64,000 nucleotides of DNA. Origin: Rosistilla oblonga (lineage in GTDB: Bacteria > Planctomycetota > Planctomycetia > Pirellulales > Pirellulaceae). The position numbers and the translations under genes were made by a program. The DNA lies in the NCBI RefSeq assembly GCF_007751715.1, contig NZ_CP036292.1, forward strand, positions 5,897,339 to 5,961,338. The letters run 5' to 3'. The notes beneath the pieces are model-generated. The model made no database searches, was not told the origin of the DNA, and saw only the letters and a program-made list of their open reading frames with translations. This document shows positions 27,671 through 36,700 of this stretch, piece by piece; within the stretch, counting starts at the first letter, position 1; every line of letters starts with the position of its first letter.

Positions 27671-28723
27671 CTATATAAGCTGGTGCATCGATTCGGTGAT
27701 CGCCGATTCTGCAGCCCGACGAACCGACCAGCCATATAGAAAACGGCGGGCAACGCGAGCGCTAATACCAAGCCGCTTCGCTGTTTTGTCGTGGCTCAGT
27801 CGGAAGTTCCACGCTTTCAACCGAATATCGTCGAGCGGGTCGGTTGTCACGCGAAGATCTTTCGCTGTTAGCCCCATACGCCGGAGGGCGTCGTCGAGAC
27901 ACGGTTTGCGTGATCGGTATTCACGGGCGTGCACGATGTATCCGTCGGTCGGCGTGATTTCCCAGCACCACCAGCGAAGAACGACTTGTTCGCCATCGTA
28001 GGCGCGGCCATCGTGAACCAATGCAACGAAGATCCGGCGACTGCCCTCTTCGTACCTCGTCCACGGCCTGCCCGACTCATCCAGTGGCAACGCCGCCTTT
28101 CCATCAAACGGATCCGGCATCCGTTCTTGCTCTGCAATCTCAGAGAATTTTTTCTCTGTCGTGAGGCAGCGACTCTTCTTTGTTGGGTCTGGCACGATCT
28201 GGCTATAACGCCGCAAAAGATCGACGACGCGGCGGTGCCTGATCCCCGCCGTCTTCGCAATCTCTTTCGCGGTATAGAAGCCCGCAGGCGATGGCGACAA
28301 AGAGCCAGTATCGTGCGGCTCAGTGAAGGGATTCGGCAGCCCATGGATTTTCGCCAACGCCTTTACGTCACGCTTCCCCATCAACAGCCGACGCGTCTGA
28401 ATCTTCGCTGCTTTCGACAGTCCCAACTCTTGGATCGCTTGGCGAACGCGACTTGCCGTTCGGAGCGTGCGGCGGACTTGCGAGATTGTGACATAACCTT
28501 CCGGAACGATGTAGTCGACGGAGTGTCGGTTGTCATGATCGACGATACCTGGCGGGATCTCGGCGCCTATGTGCTTGGCAATCTTCGGGATATCCGACTC
28601 GCGAACAATCTTCGCCTGGATTTCACCCTCTTCCCAAATGCCAATTTCGTTTTCCCGTGCCCACCGAATAATGGTTCCGGTGGTTCGCCCCATGACCTTT
28701 CCAACCTCAGTTGCCGTGTAACG
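27671..28723 (-). CDS. Multi-helix-turn-helix DNA-binding protein of unknown function
   Basis: This protein of about 350 aa is built from several short HTH-like units separated by linkers. YTATEVGKVMGRTTGTIIRW lies at the N-terminus, VTISQVRRTLRTASRVRQAI at about 85-105, FYTAKEIAKTAGIRHRRVVD at about 145-165, and TAKRLGISARVARRFLYGW near the C-terminus. The region between the third and fourth units (TRYEEGSRRIFVALVHDGRA to CWEITPTDGYIVHAREYRSR, described by its ends) is beta-rich. The first unit resembles MerR/excisionase HTHs. ATG 28723 is used; a GTG at 28756 would add eleven residues. The gene follows a smaller HTH gene by 79 bp on the same strand, inside the putative inserted element. I do not recognise a named family. 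Confidence 0.65.
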   Translation of the reverse strand, partial: RYTATEVGKVMGRTTGTIIRWARENEIGIWEEGEIQAKIVRESDIPKIAKHIGAEIPPGIVDHDNRHSVDYIVPEGYVTISQVRRTLRTASRVRQAIQELGLSKAAKIQTRRLLMGKRDVKALAKIHGLPNPFTEPHDTGSLSPSPAGFYTAKEIAKTAGIRHRRVVDLLRRYSQIVPDPTKKSRCLTTEKKFSEIAEQERMPDPFDGKAALPLDESGRPWTRYEEGSRRIFVALVHDGRAYDGEQVVLRWWCWEITPTDGYIVHAREYRSRKPCLDDALRRMGLTAKDLRVTTDPLDDIRLKAWNFRLSHDKTAKRLGISARVARRFLYGWSVRRAAESAITESMHQLI

Positions 28724-28802
28724 CATTTCCCGTCTCGTTTTGCAAATTGCTTGCACGCTGCAATTACGATAGTGGCGGTTAACGCCTCAACTCATGCCTG
28801 CT

Positions 28803-29114
28803 CTATTTCGCTTTACGCGGACGAACACCGGTTGGTTTCGCATCGGCGATGATACGACGGCCCGACGTCGCTTTGAGCTTCCCAACCTTGCCACGTTCAC
28901 GACAGGGATTGCCCGGACCGTCGTATATTAGCCCGCGCACTTTCTCGGCCTCGTCTTTCGTTAGCACTGTAACATTCGATGGGAATATCTGTCGGCCAAT
29001 CCCCTCACGATCGCACCATCTCCAGATGGTGGTGCGGTTTACGCCGAAATCCTTTGCCAGTTCGCTCAGGGTATAGACTCGTTCGTCGACTGTTTCATCC
29101 GCAGTTGAAGCCAT
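28803..29114 (-). CDS. Small helix-turn-helix DNA-binding protein
   Basis: This 103-aa protein has a clear N-terminal HTH (YTLSELAKDFGVNRTTIWRW, about residues 14-33), a short strand (FPSNVTVLTKDEA) and a basic C-terminal tail (ending TGVRPRKAK). The ATG at 29114 follows an AAGGTGG box by about five bases, so it is preferred over the TTG at 29132. It is probably the first gene of a two-gene operon with the multi-HTH gene. The fold suggests an excisionase- or terminase-small-subunit-like DNA binder, which fits a mobile element, but this is inference. Confidence 0.7.
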   Translation of the reverse strand: MASTADETVDERVYTLSELAKDFGVNRTTIWRWCDREGIGRQIFPSNVTVLTKDEAEKVRGLIYDGPGNPCRERGKVGKLKATSGRRIIADAKPTGVRPRKAK

Positions 29115-29318
29115 TGGTTCCACCTTTTTCAATCACAATGCGCATTGCATTAATGGAGAGGACGAAATCTGACCGTGCCCCCACTATCAACAGCGGTAGT
29201 CAGCCAAAAATTGGATCGACAGCGCACCGGAGCAAAAGTGATTCAAGCACCACAAAAGGCTAAAATTGCTTGAAAGACTCCCTGGCCTCGCGGTAACAGG
29301 ACGGTGCGACTGTCGAGT

Positions 29319-29408
29319 GGAGGATAACGGACTTGAACCGATGACCTGCTGCATGCGATGCAGCTGCTGCATGCGATGCAGCTGCTCTCCCAACTGAGAC
29401 AACCTCCC
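29319..29408 (-). tRNA. tRNA-Ala(CGC)-like gene with tandemly duplicated anticodon arm, probably a pseudogene
   Basis: Read on the minus strand, the 90 nt begin GGAGGTTGTCTCAGTTGG, giving an acceptor half and a D-arm with the AGTTGGGA loop. They end CATCGGTTCAAGTCC plus GTTATCCTCCA, a T-arm with TTCAAGT, the acceptor half and discriminator A. Between D- and T-arms lies an exact 18-nt tandem duplication (29347-29364 and 29365-29382). Each copy can form a five-pair stem with a seven-base loop ATCGCAT (U33, anticodon CGC, A37). Removing one copy leaves a 72-nt near-normal cloverleaf. Mismatches at 6-67, 10-25 and 50-64 and one missing base before the D-arm argue that it is not functional. No CCA is encoded. 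Confidence 0.6.
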
Positions 29409-29606
29409 GGATCACGCAATGGGCAAGCAGTACTGCCCAACGCACCTGAAGCCTAAATGGAGCAAAACCACAAGTCAATAGGGTGGATTCCTGCATAGGC
29501 AATGAACACGCTTCGAGACTGAGAATCTCTAGCCGTTCAAGTCAAAATTTTTGCATTCCGGGACACGCGTTTTCCGACCAGTGCCGATTAGTTCTGACGG
29601 GTGCAT

Positions 29607-29668
29607 CGCGAACCCGACTACGAACGCAACCCGATCCCCTCGGATATGATCGTCCCTGCGTTTTATTA
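29607..29668 (+). repeat. 62-bp direct repeat, copy 2 (orphan ppk2 tail, putative att)
   Basis: This is a detached copy of the ppk2 end with no upstream gene body. It would encode the same C-terminal residues (REPDYERNPIPSDMIVPAFY) if in frame, and differs from the native copy only at third codon positions. Confidence 0.9.
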
Positions 29669-29710
29669 ACGCGGGCAGACACGTGTCGCCATATCCTTCA
29701 GTTGATCACT

Positions 29711-30166
29711 TCACTCGCTGGCTGCGAGGAAGCCCAGGTGATGCGCCGCGTGGCAGGAGTGGAATCGTTCCAGCGAGGCGTGATCAAATTTCCCAAACCC
29801 TGGATGGGGATGCAGGTATCCGGTATGCGACTGGAACCGCCGTACGCTTTCGGTAAACAGCGCCACCTCTTCGGCGTCGCTCAAATCTTCCGCGGGCACA
29901 AAAGTCGAAGCGGTCTTAATCCCCGCGGGAGAATCGCCACGCAGCAGCTTGGGCAGCATCAGCCAGCGCAGCAGCGGCCTCAACGGCTTCCCAATCGCCA
30001 TCCATTTGGGATAGCCGTCGATGCTCGAATCGATCGTCATCCGCATGTGATTGCAGATCTGCGCCAGCGACCAATTGCCGTTGCGTTCGTACCCCGACTG
30101 CAACAGCTGATCGCACAGGGCGGCCGCGTCGCTTAGATTTTCGAAGTGTATTTTTCGCCGCGACAT
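29711..30166 (-). CDS. DUF1569 domain-containing protein (DinB-like fold)
   Basis: This 151-aa protein matches the DUF1569 family of small four-helix DinB/YfiT-like proteins. Family features are WSLAQICNHMRMTIDSSIDG with a conserved His, and HPGFGKFDHASLERFHSCH then AAHHLGFL near the C-terminus, which supply the potential metal-binding histidines. The reaction is unknown. An AAAGGA box lies about thirteen bases before the ATG at 30166. The gene is next to the outer boundary of the putative inserted element and presumably belongs to the host chromosome. Confidence 0.8.
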   Translation of the reverse strand: MSRRKIHFENLSDAAALCDQLLQSGYERNGNWSLAQICNHMRMTIDSSIDGYPKWMAIGKPLRPLLRWLMLPKLLRGDSPAGIKTASTFVPAEDLSDAEEVALFTESVRRFQSHTGYLHPHPGFGKFDHASLERFHSCHAAHHLGFLAASE

Positions 30167-30314
30167 GAGTTTCGATATTCCTTTTAACGATCGCCTCGCC
30201 AGCCGACAAACGCCGGCCGCTCTACCACCACTCTTTTTTTAGTGCAATCGCTCACCGCACGCCTAGGTCGTGCGACAACCTGCGACACGAACGGCCCGTA
30301 TCAGGCCGGGGCGA

Positions 30315-33300
30315 CTACTCGAACAGCATCTTCAGGTCGTCGATCGACAGCTGGCTGATCAGGCTGCCGTTGGCTGTCACGACAGCTTCAGCCAACTCCC
30401 GCTTGTGCTCCTGCAAGTGCACGATCTTCTCCTCCACGGTATTGCGACAGATCAACCGATACGCGAGGACCGGTTTGGTCTGTCCCATCCGATGCGCCCG
30501 GTCGATCGCCTGGGACTCCACCGCCGGATTCCACCACGGGTCGAGGATGTAAACGTAATCGGCGGCTGTCAGATTCAATCCGTGCCCGCCCGCTTTGAGA
30601 CTGATCAAGAAGACCTGGCAGGCCGGGTCCTCCTGGAACCGCTGCACATGTTCGTTCCGGCGAGTCGTTTTGCCGTCGAGATATTCGTAGACGATCCCGT
30701 GCCTATCCAGTTCCTTACGAACCAAGGCCAGCAGACTTGTGAACTGCGAAAAGACGAGCGCCTTGTGCCCCTCGGCCGTCACCTCGTGCAACTGTTCCAT
30801 CAAGCGACCGATCTTCACGCCGTGAGCCGCTTGAGCGCCGTCGACCAAACGCGGATCGCAGGCCGTCTGACGCAGACGCAACAGCGCCTCGAGCACATGC
30901 ATCTTCGAACGCTTCAGCCCCAACTCTTCCACCACGCCCGTCAGATGCTGGCGGTAGTGCGATCGCAATTCGTCGTACAGCTTATGTTGCTTGGGCGTCA
31001 TGTCGCAGTACAACGTCTGCTCGCTCTTCTCGGGCAACTCCGTCAACACCTGCTCTTTGGTCCGCCGCAAAATGAAAGGCTGCAACGCATTGGTCAGCCC
31101 CGCCAACCGCTGGCTGCCCGCTTCTTCGTTGGCGAATTGAGCGACCGACAGCTTGCCAAGCATTCCCGGATTCAGGAACTCCATTAGCGACCAGAGGTCT
31201 CCCAAATGATTCTCCACCGGCGTACCAGTCATCGCCAAACGATGATCGGCGTCGATCAACCGCGCCGCCTTGGCCGATTGGCTGTTCGGGTTTTTAATCG
31301 CTTGAGCTTCGTCGAGGATCGCGTAATCGAATTGAAGCGAAGTCAGCTGTTCGACGTCGCGACGCAGCGTTCCATAAGTCGTCAACACCAGATCGGCTGA
31401 TCCCAAACGATCGACGAGCGCGGCGCGTTGGTTTCCGGTGTAGTCGATGATGTTCAGGCGCGGCGCAAACTTCTTCGCTTCGGCGATCCAGTTGAAGATC
31501 AAACTCTTGGGCACCACCGCCAGCGAAGGCTTTCGCGTCTGGCCCGCTTTGGGCCGCGACAGCCGCCGCGTTTGCAACAGCGCCAAGACCTGGATCGTCT
31601 TGCCCAACCCCATGTCGTCGGCCAGGCAGCCGCCGAATTGAAAATCGCGGAGGAAATTCAACCAACCGAGTCCGTCCTTCTGGTACTCGCGAAGTTCGCC
31701 CTGAAAACCGCGAGGTGCATCGGCCGGTTTGACCCCGGAAAACGAACGCATCCGCTTCCGCCAAGCGTTGAACGAACGATCGGTCTTCACGTTCTCCTGT
31801 TCGGACAATAACATATCCAACAACAGGGCCTGGTTGCGGCGATAGCGAACGCTATCCCCTTCCATCCGGCCCGCTTTGGACAGATCGACAAATTGATTCA
31901 GCCACTGTTCGGGCAGGACCCCGCGGCTGCCGTCGTCCAAGACGACATAGGAATCCCTCCGCTTCAGCGACCGCAGCAGCGTTGGCAACGCGACCGCCAT
32001 GCCATCGAATTCGACCTCGGCCTTGAGATCGAACCAGTCTTCGCCGCTGGAGACCTCCAGATTGAACTCCCCAGGCGATCGCATCCGCTGCCCGTCGGCA
32101 ACAACCAACCACCCTCGCCCCGTCAACTTGATCACCGCGGGAGGGAGCGCCCATCGCGAAATCCGCAGCTCGGTGTCGCGGAACCGCGGATAGTGTTCGC
32201 GAAAATCGCATTCCCTTAAAATCTGGATCGTCGCGATTTCGGCATCGACATCGCGACTCATCAGAACGCGCGACGCTTCATCCCAGACGGCCTTCGCATG
32301 ATCGTCGATCTGAACCTCTCGATCTCCATAGAGCATCGAGACAACAGCCACCAAATGGTAGGTGCGATGTTCATCGTTGGGTGGCGAAAGGGTCAGCTTC
32401 GGTTGCGGCTTCCCCTTGGCAATCGACACGTCCAACGCATCGGCAAGCTCCAACCGCGGCGGTTCGGGAGCCGAAAAGAACGCTTCTAAAAAGGTCCCGA
32501 TCTCCTCGGCGGGCAACTGCAAATCGCCGATCCGCTGCCACCCACGCACCCACGACGCGACCTTGGGATCGATCGCGGCGATGCAATCGTCCATCAAAAG
32601 CACCCCCGAATCGCAGACCGCCATCACTCGCCCGATCTCGCGACGCTCGGCCACCTTCTCCGCGACGCGTTCTAAACGAGGCATCACCGCCAGCATCGCC
32701 TTCTTTTTCGCTCGCCCCCGTTTTCCGTTGGGCTTTGCGGTCGCGGAGTCGGACGGAGCCAGCGAGACGGCAAAATCCCAAGCGGCTCCGGTCCCGTGAA
32801 CGATCGGTGTCCGCTCGCTCTTCGGCGAAGCGACGTCGAGCGTCCAGGCCAGTCGCTGCGATCCACACAGCTCCGCCAACGTCTCTTCGACAAGATGCGG
32901 ATGGATCCGAAACCGCGTGGCTCCCCCCACGCGGCGATCGGCTGCGACGGCGGCTGGGAAATCGGACTCCCACTGCAGCATCGTAAAGATCCGCTGCTCA
33001 ACCGCGTCGCGCAAACGAACCGTCTCGGCGCGCGAGATCCTCGCCGGCTGCGGCTCGCTCCATCGTCCCTTCGGGTCCTGCGTCGACCGCATCAACTGCA
33101 AATCGATGCTCGACGAATTCGCTTGGTCGGCCAGACTGATTACAAATTCGTGGCGACTCCGCTGCCCCGTCTCCACCGGACGGGGCGGAGCGACGACTGT
33201 GGGGGCTTTGACCGACGCGATTTGCGCCGCGACATTCAATTGCTTCAGCCAAGCCGGTGCCGGTTTGCCCTGCAGCGTCGTCAATGCCGTCTGCGTCGGC

Positions 33301-33677
33301 TGGTAGTTCGAGACCTCCAACGGCTCCCCGATCTCGAAATCCTCCATGTCGGATTCATCGATCTCAAACGCCCCTCGGCCGCGGAGTCGATCGTCTTGCA
33401 CGCGATCGAGTTCTAAGATCGTTGCCCAGATGTGCTTGCACAGGTAACCTGAGGCGAATCTTGGGCAGGTGCATTTGACGAACAGAACGTCGTCGCCAGC
33501 CTCTTCGAGATCGATCAGAACGCCATAATCGTGTTCCGGTCCGCTGACGACCGCCCGTACCCCAAGCGTCCCCAGTTCCAGGATGTTCACCGCACCGCCG
33601 GCTTGATATTCCTCGCCACGTTGACGATCGCCGCGATTAAATTCCGATTGACAGCGTTGAGAAAATATTGCTTCCAT
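30315..33677 (-). CDS. SNF2-family helicase/ATPase with N-terminal SWIM zinc finger
   Basis: This protein of about 1120 aa starts with a SWIM zinc finger near residues 70-95 (VKCTCPRFASGYLCKHIWA, CxC...CxH). A long, poorly conserved central region of about 600 residues follows, then a complete SNF2 ATPase: Walker A in DDMGLGKTIQVLALLQ, Walker B DEAQ in AILDEAQAIKNPNS, MTGTPVENHLGDLWS, and the helicase C half with FSQFTSLL, SLKAGGHGLNLTAADYV and DRAHRMGQTKPV. Such proteins are DNA-dependent translocases that remodel protein-DNA complexes; their bacterial role is not established. ATG 33677 is chosen because the frame upstream overlaps the divergent promoter. It is divergent from hrpA, with about 98 bp between starts. 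Confidence 0.9.
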   Translation of the reverse strand: MEAIFSQRCQSEFNRGDRQRGEEYQAGGAVNILELGTLGVRAVVSGPEHDYGVLIDLEEAGDDVLFVKCTCPRFASGYLCKHIWATILELDRVQDDRLRGRGAFEIDESDMEDFEIGEPLEVSNYQPTQTALTTLQGKPAPAWLKQLNVAAQIASVKAPTVVAPPRPVETGQRSRHEFVISLADQANSSSIDLQLMRSTQDPKGRWSEPQPARISRAETVRLRDAVEQRIFTMLQWESDFPAAVAADRRVGGATRFRIHPHLVEETLAELCGSQRLAWTLDVASPKSERTPIVHGTGAAWDFAVSLAPSDSATAKPNGKRGRAKKKAMLAVMPRLERVAEKVAERREIGRVMAVCDSGVLLMDDCIAAIDPKVASWVRGWQRIGDLQLPAEEIGTFLEAFFSAPEPPRLELADALDVSIAKGKPQPKLTLSPPNDEHRTYHLVAVVSMLYGDREVQIDDHAKAVWDEASRVLMSRDVDAEIATIQILRECDFREHYPRFRDTELRISRWALPPAVIKLTGRGWLVVADGQRMRSPGEFNLEVSSGEDWFDLKAEVEFDGMAVALPTLLRSLKRRDSYVVLDDGSRGVLPEQWLNQFVDLSKAGRMEGDSVRYRRNQALLLDMLLSEQENVKTDRSFNAWRKRMRSFSGVKPADAPRGFQGELREYQKDGLGWLNFLRDFQFGGCLADDMGLGKTIQVLALLQTRRLSRPKAGQTRKPSLAVVPKSLIFNWIAEAKKFAPRLNIIDYTGNQRAALVDRLGSADLVLTTYGTLRRDVEQLTSLQFDYAILDEAQAIKNPNSQSAKAARLIDADHRLAMTGTPVENHLGDLWSLMEFLNPGMLGKLSVAQFANEEAGSQRLAGLTNALQPFILRRTKEQVLTELPEKSEQTLYCDMTPKQHKLYDELRSHYRQHLTGVVEELGLKRSKMHVLEALLRLRQTACDPRLVDGAQAAHGVKIGRLMEQLHEVTAEGHKALVFSQFTSLLALVRKELDRHGIVYEYLDGKTTRRNEHVQRFQEDPACQVFLISLKAGGHGLNLTAADYVYILDPWWNPAVESQAIDRAHRMGQTKPVLAYRLICRNTVEEKIVHLQEHKRELAEAVVTANGSLISQLSIDDLKMLFE

Positions 33678-33775
33678 GCCCTGGTCTGTATCGCAAGTGA
33701 ACTTTCGAATACCTCGTCTTCTCCTATCATACCGCAGCCTGTTTCGCGACCGAAGCACACTCCCGCTAACATTCC
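33678..33775. promoter_or_regulatory. Short divergent promoter region between SNF2 and hrpA helicases
   Basis: Only 98 bp separate the two start codons on opposite strands, so both promoters must lie here or overlap the coding ends. No box was assigned with confidence. Confidence 0.5.
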
Positions 33776-36700
33776 ATGCCAGCACCCGACACCTCCGCCA
33801 TCGACCAACGGATCGCCCAGGCGATGCGCAGCGACCGTTTCCGCCTGCAACGCCAGCTGCGGCAATTGAGCCACGTCAACGACGATCCCCAGCAAATCGA
33901 GCGGTTCCGTGAACAACTAGAGGAGTCGGTGGCGCTGGCCGAACTGCGAGCCGCTTCGATCCCTCAGATCACCTACCCCGAGGAATTGCCGGTCTCGTCG
34001 CAGCGCGACACGATCGTCGAATTGATCCGCACCCGCCCCGCCGTGATTGTCTGTGGCGAGACCGGCAGCGGCAAGAGCACCCAGTTGCCGAAGATGTGCC
34101 TGGACGCCGGACTGGGGCGCAGCGGGATGATCGGGCACACCCAACCGCGGCGGATCGCCGCCCGTTCGATCGCCAGTCGCGTCGCCGAAGAACTGGGGAC
34201 GTCGGTCGGCCAATTGGTCGGGTATAAGATCCGCTTCGCCGACCAGACAGCTCCGACGTCGTTGATCAAATTAATGACCGACGGAATTCTGTTAGCCGAG
34301 ACGCAAAGCGATCGCTTCCTGGATCAATACGATGCGATCATCTTGGATGAAGCCCACGAGCGATCGCTGAATATCGATTTCCTGTTGGGGATCTTCAGCC
34401 GGCTGCTGCAGAAACGTTCCGACCTGCGGCTGATCATCACAAGTGCTACCATCGACGCGGAGCGGTTCGCCAATCACTTCCGCGACGAACACGGTCCGGC
34501 ACCGATCGTCAATGTCGAAGGCCGCAGCTATCCCGTCGACATCCAATACCTTCCCTCATTCCAGTCGTCCGAAAACGGCGACGATCGCGGCCAGGGGATC
34601 GCCGCGCACGTGGCGGCGGGCGTCGATGAAGCCTGGGCGCATGGCGTCGGCGACACGCTGGTCTTCCTGCCGACCGAACGGGACATCCGCGAAGTCGCTC
34701 GCCATCTTGGCGGGCACTTGCGCCGCCAAGGGCTCGAAAATCGAACCGACATCCTGCCGCTGTACGCTCGACTGCCCGCCAGCGAACAGCAGAAGATCTT
34801 TCACGGTTCGAACAAGCCGCGGATCGTGCTGGCGACCAACGTCGCCGAATCGTCGCTGACCGTCCCCGGAATCCGCTACGTCGTCGATACCGGAACGGCT
34901 CGGATCAGCCGCTACAGCCCACGCAGCAAGGTCCAACGGCTGCCGGTCGAAGCGGTCAGTCGAGCCAGCGCCGATCAACGCGCCGGCCGCTGCGGACGCG
35001 TCGGCCCCGGTATTTGCATCCGCTTGTACGACCAGGACGACTACGAATCTCGCGAACACTTTACGACTCCGGAGATTCGCCGCACCAACCTCGCGTCGGT
35101 GATCTTGCAGACCAAGATGATGCGGTTGGGATCGATCGACGAGTTCCCGTTCCTCGACGCGCCGCGCCCCGAATCGATCAGCGAAGGCTTTCGCACGCTG
35201 CACGAAATCGGAGCGATCGACGAGCGGAGAGAGCTGACGAAAATGGGCCGCGTTCTGGGCAGCCTGCCCGTCGATCCACGCGTCGGACGGATGATCATCG
35301 AAGCCGATCAAAGGGGCTGCCTGCCGGAGATGCTTGTCATCGCGGCGGCGCTGGAGGTGCAAGACCCGCGGATTCGGCCGCCAGAGAAGCAGCAAGCAGC
35401 CGACGCGGCGCATGCGAAGTTCGTCGATCAACGCAGCGATTTCCTGAGCTATCTGCGGATCTGGCGGTTCTACCGCGGCCTGCAGGAAGATCTCAGCCGG
35501 AACCGTTTGGCGCGAGCTTGCCAAACGAACTTTCTGGGGCTCAGCCGGATGCGAGAATGGGTCGATGTCCATCGCCAGTTGAAGGCGATGGTTCCCGATC
35601 TTCGCCGCCAGCAAGCCGACAAGCGGGGCAAGCGTCGCCGCGGCGGAAGCGAACGCGGCGATGGCGAACACGGCCTATCGAACGTCCGCGTGACGGATGC
35701 CTGCGAACCCGATCAAGCGACTGTCGACGACAATCTGTACGCATCGATCCACCAATCGCTGCTGACCGGTTTGCTGTCGGGCGTGGCGATGGCTGGCGAG
35801 AAACATCAATACATCGGGATCGGTAACCAGGAGTTTTTCCTGTGGCCGGGGTCGGGCGTTTTTGAGAGCAAACCGAAATGGATCGTCGCGGGGGAACTTG
35901 TCGAAACGTCGAAGCGATTTGTCCGCAACGTGGCTCGCATCGATCCGGGCTGGCTGGAACCGCTGGCCGAACACCTTGTCAAACGCAGCTATGCCGATCC
36001 GTTCTGGAGTCGCAAGGACCAGTCGGCGTTTTGTTATGAACGCGTCTCGTTGTTTGGGCTGCCGATCGTCGTCAAACGACGTAAAGCCCTCGCGCCGATC
36101 GATCCCGAGACAGCGCAGCGGCTGCTGATCGATGAAGGCTTGGTCGCCGGAGAGTTGGTGACGCGAGCGAAGTTCTACGCCCACAACCAACAACTGCGAG
36201 AGGTGATCGCCAAGCTGGCTCACAAAACGCGGCGGCGTGATCTGATCGTCGACGATTACATTGTCGAACACTTCTATCACGCTCAGCTGCCCAGCGACGT
36301 GGTCGATCGATCCAGTCTGCAGAAGTTCGACGAACAGCAGCCGCGTCCCGATTGGGTCGACCTCTGCCAGAGCGAATCGGATCTGGTCGCCTGGCTCGAC
36401 CAACCGTTGGACGCCGGGGAATCCAGCTCGCTCTACATGCGTCCGGCCGACCTGTTGCCGGGGCTCGTCGAGAAGCTCGATCCGAACGCTTTTCCCGATC
36501 ACCTGCAAGTCGGCCCGACCTCGCTTCCGCTGCAGTACAACTTCGATCCCTCGGCCGACAACGACGGCGTGACGGTAACGATCCCCAAGGTTTTGTTGGG
36601 GCAGATCTCCGACGACCGACTCGGCTGGTTGGTCCCTGGGCTGATCGAAACGAAGCTGATCGCGATGATCAAGGCGTTGCCCAAACGGATCCGCCGCAAC

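Larger units (their letters stand above)
27582..29668. mobile_element. Putative decayed integrative element inserted at the 3' end of ppk2
   Basis: The interval is bounded by a 62-bp direct repeat: 27519-27580, the native end of ppk2, and 29607-29668, a detached copy. There are only three mismatches, all synonymous with respect to ppk2 (the stop is also TAG versus TAA). This is the architecture left when an element integrates at a gene 3' end and restores the gene. Inside are two HTH genes and a tRNA-like sequence. No integrase or recombinase gene remains, so it is either a remnant or depends on helpers. The mobile-element reading is inference; the repeat is observed. Confidence 0.55.
29115..29710. 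other. Intergenic region holding a tRNA-like sequence and the orphan ppk2 tail
   Basis: In this 596-bp stretch I find the 5' flank of the small HTH gene, with an AATGCGCATT palindrome near 29138-29147. It also holds the tRNA-like sequence and the second ppk2 tail, both described separately. The other open frames are short and shadow these elements. Confidence 0.6.

Noticed and set aside
29187-29402. Short minus-strand open frames with repeated HRMQQ
   Set aside because: They translate the duplicated anticodon arm of the tRNA-like sequence and have no gene features.
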